Positions 1-7,434 of a stretch of 12,323 nt of DNA are shown here, one piece after another. Source of the stretch: JBCBWG01 sp964579305 (GTDB taxonomy: Bacteria; Pseudomonadota; Alphaproteobacteria; Rhizobiales; Hyphomicrobiaceae); assembly GCA_964579305.1 (NCBI GenBank), contig CAZOGY010000106.1, forward strand, positions 1-12,323, written 5' to 3'. Every line of letters begins with the position of its first letter. Position 1 is the first letter of the stretch. Both the position numbers and the translations under genes were made by a program. A model generated the notes under the pieces. That model worked only from the letters and a program-made list of their open reading frames with translations, was not told where the DNA came from and searched no databases.

Positions 1-395
1 TAGTCGACGTGGATGTACCAGCGCGTCTCAGGCGTCCGCGCATTGATCACGCGCACCCGACGGAACGACCCCGCGTCATTGCCCGCCACGTTTGGCTTCG
101 ACGCAGGCTGCCGCCGGCCGGTTGCGCGAAGCGATCCGGTAATGATCGGTGCGGCGGCAGTTTGTGCGGTCGGCTGCCGACCGGGATTGCGCGTCGGTAG
201 GAGCGGGTGGGCCGTCAGGCGACGCTGCATGCGCGCACAGGCGATCAGGCTGTCTCGTGACGCCGTTTCGCCGGATGCAATTGTCACGACCCGACCGTCG
301 TCGCAAAGGATTGTCACATCGGCTTTTGCGCGTTCAACGGCCGCGCCGGCCATCAAAGCGAAGACAGCCAACGCTAAAAGGTATTGCAGGTTCAT
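1..395 (-). CDS. Exported protein of unknown family, 5' part only (runs off window)
   Basis: An open frame of 131 codons begins with ATG at 395 and has no stop before the left edge, so only the N-terminal part is present. An AGGGAG ribosome binding site lies at 405-410, 9 bases upstream of the ATG, which supports this start. The first 26 residues look like a Sec signal peptide: a short polar N-terminus, a hydrophobic core (LLALAVFALMAG) and a likely cleavage site around AKAD. The mature part contains the Cys-bearing stretch TILCDDGRVVTI and a second Cys about 18 residues later, which could form a disulfide in the periplasm. A low-complexity Ala/Thr/Pro/Arg-rich region follows at about residues 60-105. 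I do not recognise the family and assign no function. The 125 bases between it and the upstream hydrolase gene show no clear promoter or terminator. Confidence 0.6.
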   Translation of the reverse strand, partial: MNLQYLLALAVFALMAGAAVERAKADVTILCDDGRVVTIASGETASRDSLIACARMQRRLTAHPLLPTRNPGRQPTAQTAAAPIITGSLRATGRRQPASKPNVAGNDAGSFRRVRVINARTPETRWYIHVD

Positions 396-520
396 TCTCA
401 GCGACTCCCTGATCGGTGAGTCGTCACGTTATGGGGCGTTTGTTAACAGTTCGTTCACTACCGGATGTGCAGCGCGGTAGTGTGATGGCGCTGCCATTGC
501 CCGACGCAACAGATGCGTGA

Positions 521-1909
521 TCAGCGCGAGGCCGGATACCGCCAATAAATCCCGCGATCAGTGCTGACCCGCTCAAGGATCGGTATGCGTTTTTCCGGTG
601 GACGCTCGCCGGTTTGCAGGATGAGTTGAATATCATTCAGCAAAGCTTTATTTTTGGCATACCCCGAATGGTTCAACGAAAAGATATTGCTGCTCGTCGA
701 GGTCACGTCGATTGTGTCGATGCCGGCGATAATAAGCGGCCCACCTTCCGGAACATCGCCGGCCCGCGGAACACCACCCCAGAATTGGCGTGAGGCTTCC
801 AACGCCCGGTCGTTCGCATTGGCATAAAGCGTCACACCCTTGCTGACACCGCGGATTTCTCCGGCGAGGAACTCAAACGCATCGCGGTCAACGTCAGGAG
901 CCGCGAGCACGATTTGCCCAAGCTTCAGGCCCTCGGGAAGCGCGTCGCGCAGGTCACGCAGAACAGGCAGCAGCAGTTGGTTGCCCATCGAGTGTGCGAT
1001 AATGCTCACGCGTTTGGCGCCCGACTGCGCTGCAATCGCTTGCAGAAAGGCGCGCAAGTAAGGCTGCGCCTGGCCTGCGCTTTCCCGATCATAGCTATAT
1101 GAGGTGACTTCACCTTTGGATGGCCACGAATAAACCAATGGGGCGCCATCAAAACCTAGATCATAGCTGATTTGCGCCGTTCTGAATAAGGCATCTTGGA
1201 ACGAGGTGTTAAACCCGTGCACGAAGATCAAAGCATGATCTTTAAACAGTCTGCTGCTTGCAAGGCGATCTTTCAAAGCCTGGAGAAAGACATCTTGAGA
1301 CATCACCTCAACCGTGCGCACGACAAAATGTTTGTTAGGATCTTCCTCCTCCCGATAGACCACGACGTTTGTGAACGGTATTTTATAAACCCATGGCCGC
1401 TCGATATCGGGGACCTGATGGACCTTTGGTACACTAATCAGCGCACGGCCGAGGTCCAAGCGCTTCCCGCGCTCCGCCGAGTATCCCTTTGTTTTCTGCG
1501 ACGTTGGGTCATCGCTGCGGTCGGTGCCATAAAACACCGGGACGATATGCCATTTTTCGTCATCCGACGGGGCCGAACGGGCAAGTCCGCGCGTCCTTGG
1601 CAGATCCGCGGACGGTGTCGCGCCATCGTCCTGGCCGGTGCCGGGGACTTCGGTTTGCGGTGTTGGCGCACGCTGGGCGCGCGGCTGCGATGGCAATCGC
1701 GGCGCGCTGGCCGTCTCACCCGACTTTTCAACCGGATTCATGAAAACCGCGGCTGCGAGTGGCGCCAGAACAAGAGCGGTCAACCCGATCCTGGCGACCC
1801 AACGGGAGCCCGGGTTTAGGCCACGCGTACCAATCCACACAAACACAATCAGCAATAAGATGATGGCCATGCCGAGCATGACGATCAGCATTGGTCCCGA
1901 CCCAATCAT
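521..1909 (-). CDS. Membrane-anchored alpha/beta hydrolase, DUF900 family
   Basis: This 462-residue protein matches the DUF900 alpha/beta hydrolases (esterase/lipase superfamily, COG4782). Two hydrophobic N-terminal segments (about residues 6-27 and 37-57) should anchor it in the inner membrane. A Pro/Ala/Thr-rich linker (about 60-115) leads to the catalytic domain. That domain opens with VFYGTDR and carries the oxyanion-type motif FVHGFN, the nucleophile elbow AHSMG (Ser307), a likely acidic residue in NANDRAL (Asp367) and the catalytic His in LNHSGYA (His414). The triad therefore looks complete. ATG at 1909 is preferred over ATG at 1915 because GGGGAG at 1918-1923 lies 8 bases from the former and only 2 from the latter. 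The substrate is unknown for the family; a lipid or ester substrate is inference. It is divergent from the EamA transporter gene. Confidence 0.88.
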   Translation of the reverse strand: MIGSGPMLIVMLGMAIILLLIVFVWIGTRGLNPGSRWVARIGLTALVLAPLAAAVFMNPVEKSGETASAPRLPSQPRAQRAPTPQTEVPGTGQDDGATPSADLPRTRGLARSAPSDDEKWHIVPVFYGTDRSDDPTSQKTKGYSAERGKRLDLGRALISVPKVHQVPDIERPWVYKIPFTNVVVYREEEDPNKHFVVRTVEVMSQDVFLQALKDRLASSRLFKDHALIFVHGFNTSFQDALFRTAQISYDLGFDGAPLVYSWPSKGEVTSYSYDRESAGQAQPYLRAFLQAIAAQSGAKRVSIIAHSMGNQLLLPVLRDLRDALPEGLKLGQIVLAAPDVDRDAFEFLAGEIRGVSKGVTLYANANDRALEASRQFWGGVPRAGDVPEGGPLIIAGIDTIDVTSTSSNIFSLNHSGYAKNKALLNDIQLILQTGERPPEKRIPILERVSTDRGIYWRYPASR

Positions 1910-1915
1910 GGTCAT

Positions 1916-2039
1916 AACTCCCCAAGCTGGACGCAGCGGGTCCTATCGCCGAAATCTGGACGCAAGGAAGGCAGAGACGGCCAATTGTTTCGCTGGCCTG
2001 ACATCCCGCGCGTCAATCATCCCGCATGCCTGAGAGCCG
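1916..2039. promoter_or_regulatory. Divergent intergenic region between hydrolase and transporter genes
   Basis: This 124-base gap separates two divergent genes and must hold at least one promoter. A TTGACG-like -35 element for the minus-strand hydrolase gene reads at 2016-2011, but no convincing -10 follows. The 9-mer CTGGACGCA occurs twice in direct orientation, at 1927-1935 and 1956-1964, 29 bases apart. No strong promoter is visible for the transporter gene. An in-frame TGA at 2031-2033 limits how far upstream that gene can start. Confidence 0.35.
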
Positions 2040-2936
2040 ATGCCATTCTTTCTGCTGATCGCCGCCATGACGTTGACCGGGGCCAACGTGCCAATCGGCA
2101 AGGTCTTAATTGCCCATTTGGTTCTGGCTGACGCGCTGGCGCTGCGGTTCGTCGTGGCGACGATTGCGCTTGCTTTGCTCTTGAACAACCGTGATTGGCA
2201 GGCGCTTGCCGGCCTCAGTCGGCGGGACTGGCTTATTGTTGCCATTCTGGCGGTGGTGGGGTCGGTGCTGTTTTCAGTCTTTATTCTCGCTGGAACGGCT
2301 TGGACCTCAGCCAGTGATGCTGGGATCATCACAGCGACGTTGCCGGCCGTTGTCACCGTTGCTGCCGCATTGACCTATGCCGAGCGGCCGGGGGCCTATG
2401 GCTTCGCCTCGGTCGGCCTGGCCGTGCTCGGTCTCGCCGTTCTCGCAATTGGCCGCACCGACGCGGCTTCGAGCTTGATCGGCAACGCGCTTGTGATGGT
2501 TGCGGTCGCCTGCGAAGCCACGTTCGTTCTCGCATCCCGTGCGATATCGGCGCGATTGTCGCCGATCTGCCTATCCTTTGCCGTTGCTGCCTGCAGTGCC
2601 GCCGTCACGATACCGGTTTCCGCAGCGACCAGCGCCACGCAAAGTTTGTGGGCTTTGACCCCGCAGACCTGGCTCCTGGCGCTCTGGTATGGGCTTTCCG
2701 CGAGCGTTTTTTGCACCGTTCTCTGGTACGCTGGCGTCGGCCGAGTGCCGTCATGGCAAGCTGGGGTCGCGACCGCGGCTCTGCCGTTGAGCGCCTTAGC
2801 CGTCTCCATTCTGTTTTTGGGTGAGATTGCCGATCAGTTTCATGTCATCGGCGGCGGTTGTGTCGTTGCGGCCATCGTGCTTGGCGCCGTGGGCTCTCGG
2901 CGCGCCGCGCAGCGCCCGTGTTGTCCACCGGACTGA
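2040..2936 (+). CDS. EamA/DMT-superfamily transporter
   Basis: A 298-residue integral membrane protein with about ten predicted hydrophobic segments arranged as two EamA repeats of about 140 residues each, the standard layout of drug/metabolite transporters. The first segment (FFLLIAAMTLTGANVPIGK) begins almost at the start Met. The second repeat begins near SLIGNALVMVAVACEA and ends with the typical ALPLSALAVSILFLGE segment followed by a last helix. The start is bounded by an in-frame TGA at 2031-2033; the ribosome binding site is weak (GAGAG at 2032-2036). Length and topology are typical. The substrate cannot be read from sequence: family members export amino acids, nucleosides or small metabolites. 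It precedes meaB by 59 bases on the same strand. A stem-loop covers its stop codon. Confidence 0.88.
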   Translation: MPFFLLIAAMTLTGANVPIGKVLIAHLVLADALALRFVVATIALALLLNNRDWQALAGLSRRDWLIVAILAVVGSVLFSVFILAGTAWTSASDAGIITATLPAVVTVAAALTYAERPGAYGFASVGLAVLGLAVLAIGRTDAASSLIGNALVMVAVACEATFVLASRAISARLSPICLSFAVAACSAAVTIPVSAATSATQSLWALTPQTWLLALWYGLSASVFCTVLWYAGVGRVPSWQAGVATAALPLSALAVSILFLGEIADQFHVIGGGCVVAAIVLGAVGSRRAAQRPCCPPD

Positions 2937-2943
2937 TCGGGCG
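2913..2943 (+). other. Symmetric stem-loop spanning the transporter stop codon
   Basis: CGCCCG (2913-2918) pairs with CGGGCG (2938-2943). After a symmetric 4x4 internal loop, GTCC (2923-2926) pairs with GGAC (2930-2933) around a 3-base loop. The TGA stop at 2934-2936 lies inside the structure. There is no T-run after it, so it is a poor intrinsic terminator. It could stabilise the mRNA 3' end or attenuate read-through into meaB; both are inference. Confidence 0.35.
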
Positions 2944-2995
2944 ATGTGATTATCCTCCGTCGACGTGCCGCCGCGGTGTGGATTAGGGTCAGCCC

Positions 2996-4009
2996 ATGAG
3001 CGAGCTTACACCAGCGCAAATGATCGAGGCGATTGCCGATGGCGACCGCGCCACCCTGGCGCGTGCCATTACGCTGGTTGAAAGCCGCAAACCAGCCCAC
3101 CGCGCGCGCGCACAAGCTCTTCTCGATGATGCATTAGGCGTGGGGCGGACCGCAGCGCGCATCGGGTTGACCGGTGTACCAGGCGTGGGCAAGTCGACCA
3201 CCATCGACCAACTCGGCATGAACCTCATTGCCGACGGCAAGCGGGTTGCCGTGCTGGCCGTTGACCCGACGTCGCAGCGCTCGGGTGGGTCCATTCTCGG
3301 CGACAAGACCCGCATGTCGCGGCTGTCCACCCGGCGCGAAGCCTACATCAGGCCGTCACCCACGTCGGGCACTTTGGGCGGTGTCGCGCGCAAGACCCGC
3401 GAAACCATGCTGTTGGTCGAAGCCGCCGGATTTGATGTCATCATTGTTGAAACGGTGGGTGTGGGTCAGTCCGAGACAACGGTCGCCGGCATGGTCGACA
3501 CGTTCGTCGCATTGCTCTTGCCCGGTGGCGGCGACGATCTCCAAGGCATCAAAAAGGGCGTGATCGAACTGGCCGACATTGTCGCGATCAACAAGGCGGA
3601 CGGCGATAATATACGGTGGGCGGAACGTACCGCTTCGGACTACCGCAGCGCGCTGAGCCTTCTGGCACCGCGTCTGAAGGACTGGCAACCGCCGGTGCTG
3701 ACGATGTCGGGGCGCGAGAACGTGGGCCTCGAAAAGCTTTGGTCATTGGTCGAGCAGCATCAACAATTGCTGCGCGCGACGGGCATGCGTGATCAGATCC
3801 GCGCCGACCAGAATGCCGCTTGGTTCCTGGACATGGTGCGCGATGATATCTGGTCGCGGTTCATGACCAATCCAGCAGGCGCGGCCGCGCTAAAGACTTG
3901 CGAAGCGGCCGTGCGTGCCGGGACCATGACCCCGTCACGCGCCACCGAAACAGTTCTCGACGCGGTCGGCTTGAAATCCCATGTTAGTGACGAGAGGCCT
4001 GCGCAATGA
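2996..4009 (+). CDS. meaB: Methylmalonyl-CoA mutase-associated GTPase MeaB
   Basis: A 337-residue cytoplasmic G3E-family GTPase of the MeaB/ArgK type. In this family it loads and protects the adenosylcobalamin cofactor of methylmalonyl-CoA mutase, which converts methylmalonyl-CoA to succinyl-CoA in propionate and branched-chain amino-acid catabolism. The sequence shows the Walker A motif GVPGVGKST (60-68), the VDPTS segment (89-93) with the following SGGSILGDKTRM, the switch region VETVGVGQSE (151-160) and the base-recognition motif NKAD (199-202). A dimerisation arm is expected in the C-terminal 90 residues. An AGGG sequence lies just upstream of the ATG. The mutase is not in this window, so the partner must be encoded elsewhere. 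A closely related GTPase for another acyl-CoA mutase is possible. The stop codon overlaps the start of a short coupled frame leading into pcp. Confidence 0.93.
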   Translation: MSELTPAQMIEAIADGDRATLARAITLVESRKPAHRARAQALLDDALGVGRTAARIGLTGVPGVGKSTTIDQLGMNLIADGKRVAVLAVDPTSQRSGGSILGDKTRMSRLSTRREAYIRPSPTSGTLGGVARKTRETMLLVEAAGFDVIIVETVGVGQSETTVAGMVDTFVALLLPGGGDDLQGIKKGVIELADIVAINKADGDNIRWAERTASDYRSALSLLAPRLKDWQPPVLTMSGRENVGLEKLWSLVEQHQQLLRATGMRDQIRADQNAAWFLDMVRDDIWSRFMTNPAGAAALKTCEAAVRAGTMTPSRATETVLDAVGLKSHVSDERPAQ

Positions 4010-4047
4010 ATCGCGAAACCAATTGGCGGGGCCGTAACGCGCCATGA
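4006..4047 (+). CDS. 13-codon mini-ORF bridging meaB and pcp (possible coupling ORF)
   Basis: ATG at 4006 overlaps the meaB stop as ATGA, and the frame ends at TGA 4045-4047, which overlaps the pcp ATG (4044) also as ATGA. It would encode the 13-residue peptide MNRETNWRGRNAP. A good ribosome binding site, GAGAGG (3992-3997), lies 8 bases upstream of its ATG, better placed than anything in front of pcp, where only a weak GGCGGGG is seen. The arrangement would let ribosomes leaving meaB pass into pcp by two successive termination-reinitiation steps. The peptide itself need not have a function. A chance arrangement is possible, since ATGA overlaps are common. Confidence 0.4.
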   Translation: MNRETNWRGRNAP

Positions 4048-4745
4048 GCGATCAGACACGACTGCTTGTTACGGGTTTTGGGCCATTTCCAAACGTACCC
4101 GTTAACGCATCGAGTGCACTGGCCGCCGAGGTGACCAAACGCTTGCGGACCACGCAAGACATGCAGGCGCACGCCGTCGCTTATATCACGCTTGCAACCC
4201 ATTGGATCGATGGGCCGGCCCGATTGCGGTCGCAAATCGCACAGTGTCAACCCGATGCCGTTTTGATGTTCGGCGTCTCGCGCCGCGCCCGTGGGCTCGT
4301 TCTGGAAAGCCGGGCACAAAATATCAGAGCTTCAGCCGATGTTTCCGCGCAAGAGCCTGACGACCCTTTGATCGCGCATGACGGCCCCCGCCATCTCATT
4401 GCACCATGGCCCGCGCGGCGCTTGGCTGCGCACTTGCGACGCCGCGGATTTCCGGTCTCTCGCTCGCGCAATGCGGGCCGGTATCTTTGCAATCGCGTTC
4501 TCTACGAGACGATCCACGCACAATCGGCGACTGGGGTTATGACGTGCGGTTTTGTCCACATACCGCAGATGCTGGCTGAGATCCCAAATGAAGATGGAGA
4601 CCTGGCAGCCCGCGATGGCCTGCCCGTTCAACAAACCCCCAAAGCTCCGCGCCTGACATGGGATGATGCGGTCAGCGCCGGGGTCCACATCGCGTTGGCC
4701 GTCTTGAACGAAGCTGAGACCGCACGTCGGTTCCGCGCGAGGTAA
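4044..4745 (+). CDS. pcp: Pyroglutamyl-peptidase I (peptidase family C15)
   Basis: A 233-residue cytosolic cysteine peptidase that removes N-terminal pyroglutamate from peptides. The N-terminal motif LLVTGFGPFPNVPVNAS (8-24) is the family signature. The catalytic triad can be placed: Glu88 in LVLESRAQN, Cys149 in GRYLCNRVLYE and His172 in GFVHIPQM, matching Glu-Cys-His of the characterised enzymes. It is slightly longer than the usual 205-220 residues, with extra sequence at the C-terminus. The Glu region departs from the common ERVAIN form and the protein is unusually Arg-rich, so it belongs to a divergent branch; specificity for pyroglutamate is inferred from the intact triad. It probably shares a transcript with meaB through the mini-ORF. 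A stem-loop follows directly after its TAA. Confidence 0.85.
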   Translation: MSDQTRLLVTGFGPFPNVPVNASSALAAEVTKRLRTTQDMQAHAVAYITLATHWIDGPARLRSQIAQCQPDAVLMFGVSRRARGLVLESRAQNIRASADVSAQEPDDPLIAHDGPRHLIAPWPARRLAAHLRRRGFPVSRSRNAGRYLCNRVLYETIHAQSATGVMTCGFVHIPQMLAEIPNEDGDLAARDGLPVQQTPKAPRLTWDDAVSAGVHIALAVLNEAETARRFRAR

Positions 4746-4768
4746 CGGGGCTTGGCGCCTCCGCCCCG
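4746..4768 (+). terminator. Possible stem-loop terminator after pcp
   Basis: CGGGGC (4746-4751) and GCCCCG (4763-4768) form a 6-bp GC stem around an 11-base loop, starting one base after the pcp stop. Only a short TTT (4773-4775) follows a few bases later, so intrinsic termination would be weak. Its position between pcp and the next gene fits a transcript end. Confidence 0.35.
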
Positions 4769-4839
4769 GCGGTTTGGGAACAAGAACTTGCACGGCCCTT
4801 GCATATCCTATGCGCTTGGCACATGAGCGCGAGGACGAC

Positions 4840-6243
4840 ATGCCTGGACCCATTTCCGTGCCGCGCCGGTTGGCGATGACACTGGGCCTGACCGTGATAG
4901 CGGCCAGCGGACTTGCGCGCCGGGCGGCCGCCAAACCGCGCAAGCCTGACCAGGCGCATCACACGATCGAGGCCGCGGCACTGGGCTTGACCCCGCACCC
5001 GCATCGCGATCAGACGCGCAAGCTTCAGGCCGCACTTGTGTGGGCCGCCCAGCAGCGCACCATTCTTGCGCTTCCTGCAGGTGCGTTCGTCTGTCGCGGT
5101 CTGGTCCTGCCTGAGGGCTGCGATCTCATCGGCGTCGCCGGCGCGACGCGGATCGTTCTGCAAGGCACGAATGCAGCGATCACCGCGTCAAACATCGACC
5201 GGTTACGGCTGCGTGATCTGTCGCTCGTCGGCGCGGCGGGCGACCCGTCCGATGACAAGGACCAATCCCGATCTGGATCGGCTGCGCTGGTGCACTTGGT
5301 TGAGGTGGCTTCAGTCGAACTCACCGGTGTGGAGGTTCGCGACGCACCGCGCCATGGCATTTCGCTGGAGCGCTGCGGCGGACGCCTTTCCGCGTGCACC
5401 CTTGAAAATATTGGCGATGCCGCGGTCTTTGCAAACAACTGCAACAGCCTCACAGTTTCATCCTGCAAAATCGACGAGTGCGCGAATAACGGCGTTCTTG
5501 TCTGGCAATCGGAAAACCGGCACGACGGCGCCGCAATTCGCGACAACCAGATTACGAATATTCGGGCCGATGCGGGCGGAAGTGGCCAGAACGGAAACGG
5601 CATCAATGTCTATCGCGCTGACAACGTGCAGATCAGTGGCAACAGAATAACCAGCGTCGCCTATTCTGCAGTCCGCGGAAATGCGTCATCGAATATTCAA
5701 GTGGCCGGCAACCATATTCGCGATTGTGGCGAAGTCGCCATCTACGCTGAATTCGGCTTCGAAGGCGCCGTCATAAATGCGAACGTCATCGATGGCGCTG
5801 CAACCGGAATTGTCGCCACCAATTTCAATGTGGGCGGTCGGCTGTCGACGATTACGGGCAATCTTGTGCGAAACCTTGTGCGTCGCGAGCATGAGCCCGT
5901 CGACAAACGCGGCGATGGCATTTTCGTTGAAGCTGACGCAACGGTTTCCGGAAACACGATTGAGGCAGCAGCAACGACGGGCTTACACATCGGCTGGGGC
6001 CGGTTTCGCCGCGATGTGGTTGCCACCGGCAATGTGATTTGCGCCTGCGGCATTGGCATCGCGATCGATGGACCGGAGCCTGCTGGCCGCGTGAACGTCT
6101 GCGCGAACTTGATTGCGCGATCCAGCCGCACTGCGATCTGCCGCACGATGGTTGGCACAATCCAAGCCGACATGTCGCGGCGTGACGGCACGCAGAACGC
6201 GCCAAACGATCGAATTCAAGTCTCGAATAATGTGATTTCGTAG
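4840..6243 (+). CDS. Tat-exported parallel beta-helix repeat protein (TIGR03808 type)
   Basis: A 467-residue protein that fits the uncharacterised twin-arginine-translocated repeat family TIGR03808. The N-terminus carries a Tat-like signal: VPRRLAMTLG (Arg9-Arg10), a weak hydrophobic stretch (LTVIAASGLA) and a likely cleavage at RRAAA, near residue 31. The rest is built of right-handed beta-helix (PbH1-like) coils with repeated asparagine-rich turns such as ISGNRIT, VAGNHIRD, ITGNLVRN and VSGNTIEA. Family proteins have no established activity; the fold is common in polysaccharide lyases, hydrolases and epimerases, so a periplasmic carbohydrate role is only a guess. ATG at 4840, with GAGGA at 4831-4835, is preferred over an upstream in-frame TTG at 4774, which would put about 22 charged residues before the signal. 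It ends 37 bases from the convergent asparaginase gene, with no clear terminator between. Confidence 0.85.
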   Translation: MPGPISVPRRLAMTLGLTVIAASGLARRAAAKPRKPDQAHHTIEAAALGLTPHPHRDQTRKLQAALVWAAQQRTILALPAGAFVCRGLVLPEGCDLIGVAGATRIVLQGTNAAITASNIDRLRLRDLSLVGAAGDPSDDKDQSRSGSAALVHLVEVASVELTGVEVRDAPRHGISLERCGGRLSACTLENIGDAAVFANNCNSLTVSSCKIDECANNGVLVWQSENRHDGAAIRDNQITNIRADAGGSGQNGNGINVYRADNVQISGNRITSVAYSAVRGNASSNIQVAGNHIRDCGEVAIYAEFGFEGAVINANVIDGAATGIVATNFNVGGRLSTITGNLVRNLVRREHEPVDKRGDGIFVEADATVSGNTIEAAATTGLHIGWGRFRRDVVATGNVICACGIGIAIDGPEPAGRVNVCANLIARSSRTAICRTMVGTIQADMSRRDGTQNAPNDRIQVSNNVIS

Positions 6244-6280
6244 GTCAACCAGACGCGTGGCAACGACCGCTGGTGTGAGA

Positions 6281-7339
6281 TCAGTGACCAACCAAACTGA
6301 GGCCTCGGGTAAATTCAACCAACGCACCGGTCGCCAGAATGCGCCCCACCGGGTCCCCTGCCCAATTCCGAATAATGGATCGACGCCGCCGCAACTCACC
6401 AAACCTCTCCAAATGATATTGATCATCGAGAGCGGCCAGCAATTCAAGAACGATTGCCTCCGAAGCACGCGCAGCACCATCATCGACTTTTATCGCAAAG
6501 CCCAGGCCCAGCTTCGGCATGGCGCCGCAATAAGCCCCTTCTGCACCCGTTTTGATGTAAACACAGCCCGCGCCCAATCGCAGAACTTCAGTGTCGAGCA
6601 TGCCCGGGCCGCCGGGCAATTCAGGATGTGCCCAGCATGCCGCGCGCAGGCGTGTCGCCGCATCGCGGAGCGTTGCCAAACGGGCATCCGTCGCAGGCCC
6701 ATCCGGCGCCCGATCGGCGTTGAGCCTGGCAAAGCCAACGGCAAGCGACGTCAACGAAAGCGGCCAATTCGGCAGACCGCAGCCATCTTGGCCCGGCACG
6801 GAATCCGCCAAGTCGGTCTGGCAGAGGTTTTCCAAAACGCATCGGAGGGCATATTGCGCGGGATGACCAAGCGCGGTGTATCCTTCAACCGGCCAGCCAG
6901 AGGCCACGCACGCGGCAAGTATGGCGGCATGTTTGCCAGAGCAATTGTTGTGCAACCGATTGGGCGCGCCGCCCCCACGCGCCAATTCGTTCCGCGAAGC
7001 GTCGTGAAACGGCCAGTGCGCACCACAGGCGAGGTCATCCTGGCCCACCCCAACGGCCTGGAGCATATCGGAAACGACGCGAACATGATCTGGCGTCCCG
7101 CGGTGGGAGGCGCACGCAACAGCAAGCGCACGCGTATCAAAGCCAAACCGGTCCGCTGCACCCGATGTCACAACAAGGGTCGCCTGCATGAGCTTAATGG
7201 CTGAGCGCGGAAACACAGGCCGCGCCACATCCCCAAGGCCGGCCAGACATGTCCCGTCCGATTTACAGATGGCAATGGCACCGCTGTGTCGGCTTTCGAC
7301 CGTTGCGCCGCGCGTGACATGGACAAGTTCAGGGTTCAT
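6281..7339 (-). CDS. L-asparaginase, class 3 (Rhizobium etli ReAV type, PF06089)
   Basis: A 352-residue asparaginase of the Asparaginase_II family (PF06089), unrelated to the E. coli type I/II enzymes. It hydrolyses L-asparagine to aspartate and ammonia in the cytoplasm; no signal peptide is present. The catalytic Ser-Lys pair of the R. etli enzyme is seen in PRSAIKL (Ser46, Lys49). A second serine lies in ACASHRG (Ser78) and its likely Lys partner in YIKTGAEGAY (Lys263). The residues that bind zinc in ReAV correspond to Cys133 and Lys136 in NNCSGKHA and Cys187 in GQDGCGLP. ATG at 7339 gives the normal N-terminus (ELVHVTRGATVESRH); the ribosome binding site is weak. It lies 95 bases downstream of the Lrp-type gene on the same strand and may be co-transcribed with it. 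No clear promoter or terminator was seen in that gap. Confidence 0.92.
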   Translation of the reverse strand: MNPELVHVTRGATVESRHSGAIAICKSDGTCLAGLGDVARPVFPRSAIKLMQATLVVTSGAADRFGFDTRALAVACASHRGTPDHVRVVSDMLQAVGVGQDDLACGAHWPFHDASRNELARGGGAPNRLHNNCSGKHAAILAACVASGWPVEGYTALGHPAQYALRCVLENLCQTDLADSVPGQDGCGLPNWPLSLTSLAVGFARLNADRAPDGPATDARLATLRDAATRLRAACWAHPELPGGPGMLDTEVLRLGAGCVYIKTGAEGAYCGAMPKLGLGFAIKVDDGAARASEAIVLELLAALDDQYHLERFGELRRRRSIIRNWAGDPVGRILATGALVEFTRGLSLVGH

Positions 7340-7434
7340 TGCGTTTTGGGCCTATTCTTTGAAGACGCGTGCGCCGCGGTTTTTGCGCAATCAATTCAGC
7401 GATGACATTGCCCACCCAGTCACATCATCCTTGT

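Noticed and set aside
13..480. Plus-strand open frame at the left end
   Set aside because: The minus strand has a signal peptide and a well-placed ribosome binding site in the same stretch; the plus frame is Arg/Ala-rich shadow.
1196..1819. Plus-strand open frame (207 codons) opposite the DUF900 hydrolase
   Set aside because: Antisense to conserved hydrolase sequence and of random composition.
6244..6280. Possible bidirectional terminator between the convergent beta-helix and asparaginase genes
   Set aside because: Only a 5-bp ACCAG/CTGGT pairing with a long loop and no T-run was found.
6257..7204. Long plus-strand open frame (315 codons) opposite the asparaginase gene
   Set aside because: It is antisense to a well-supported enzyme, is rich in Arg, Gly and Pro as expected for a shadow frame, and shows no recognisable domain.
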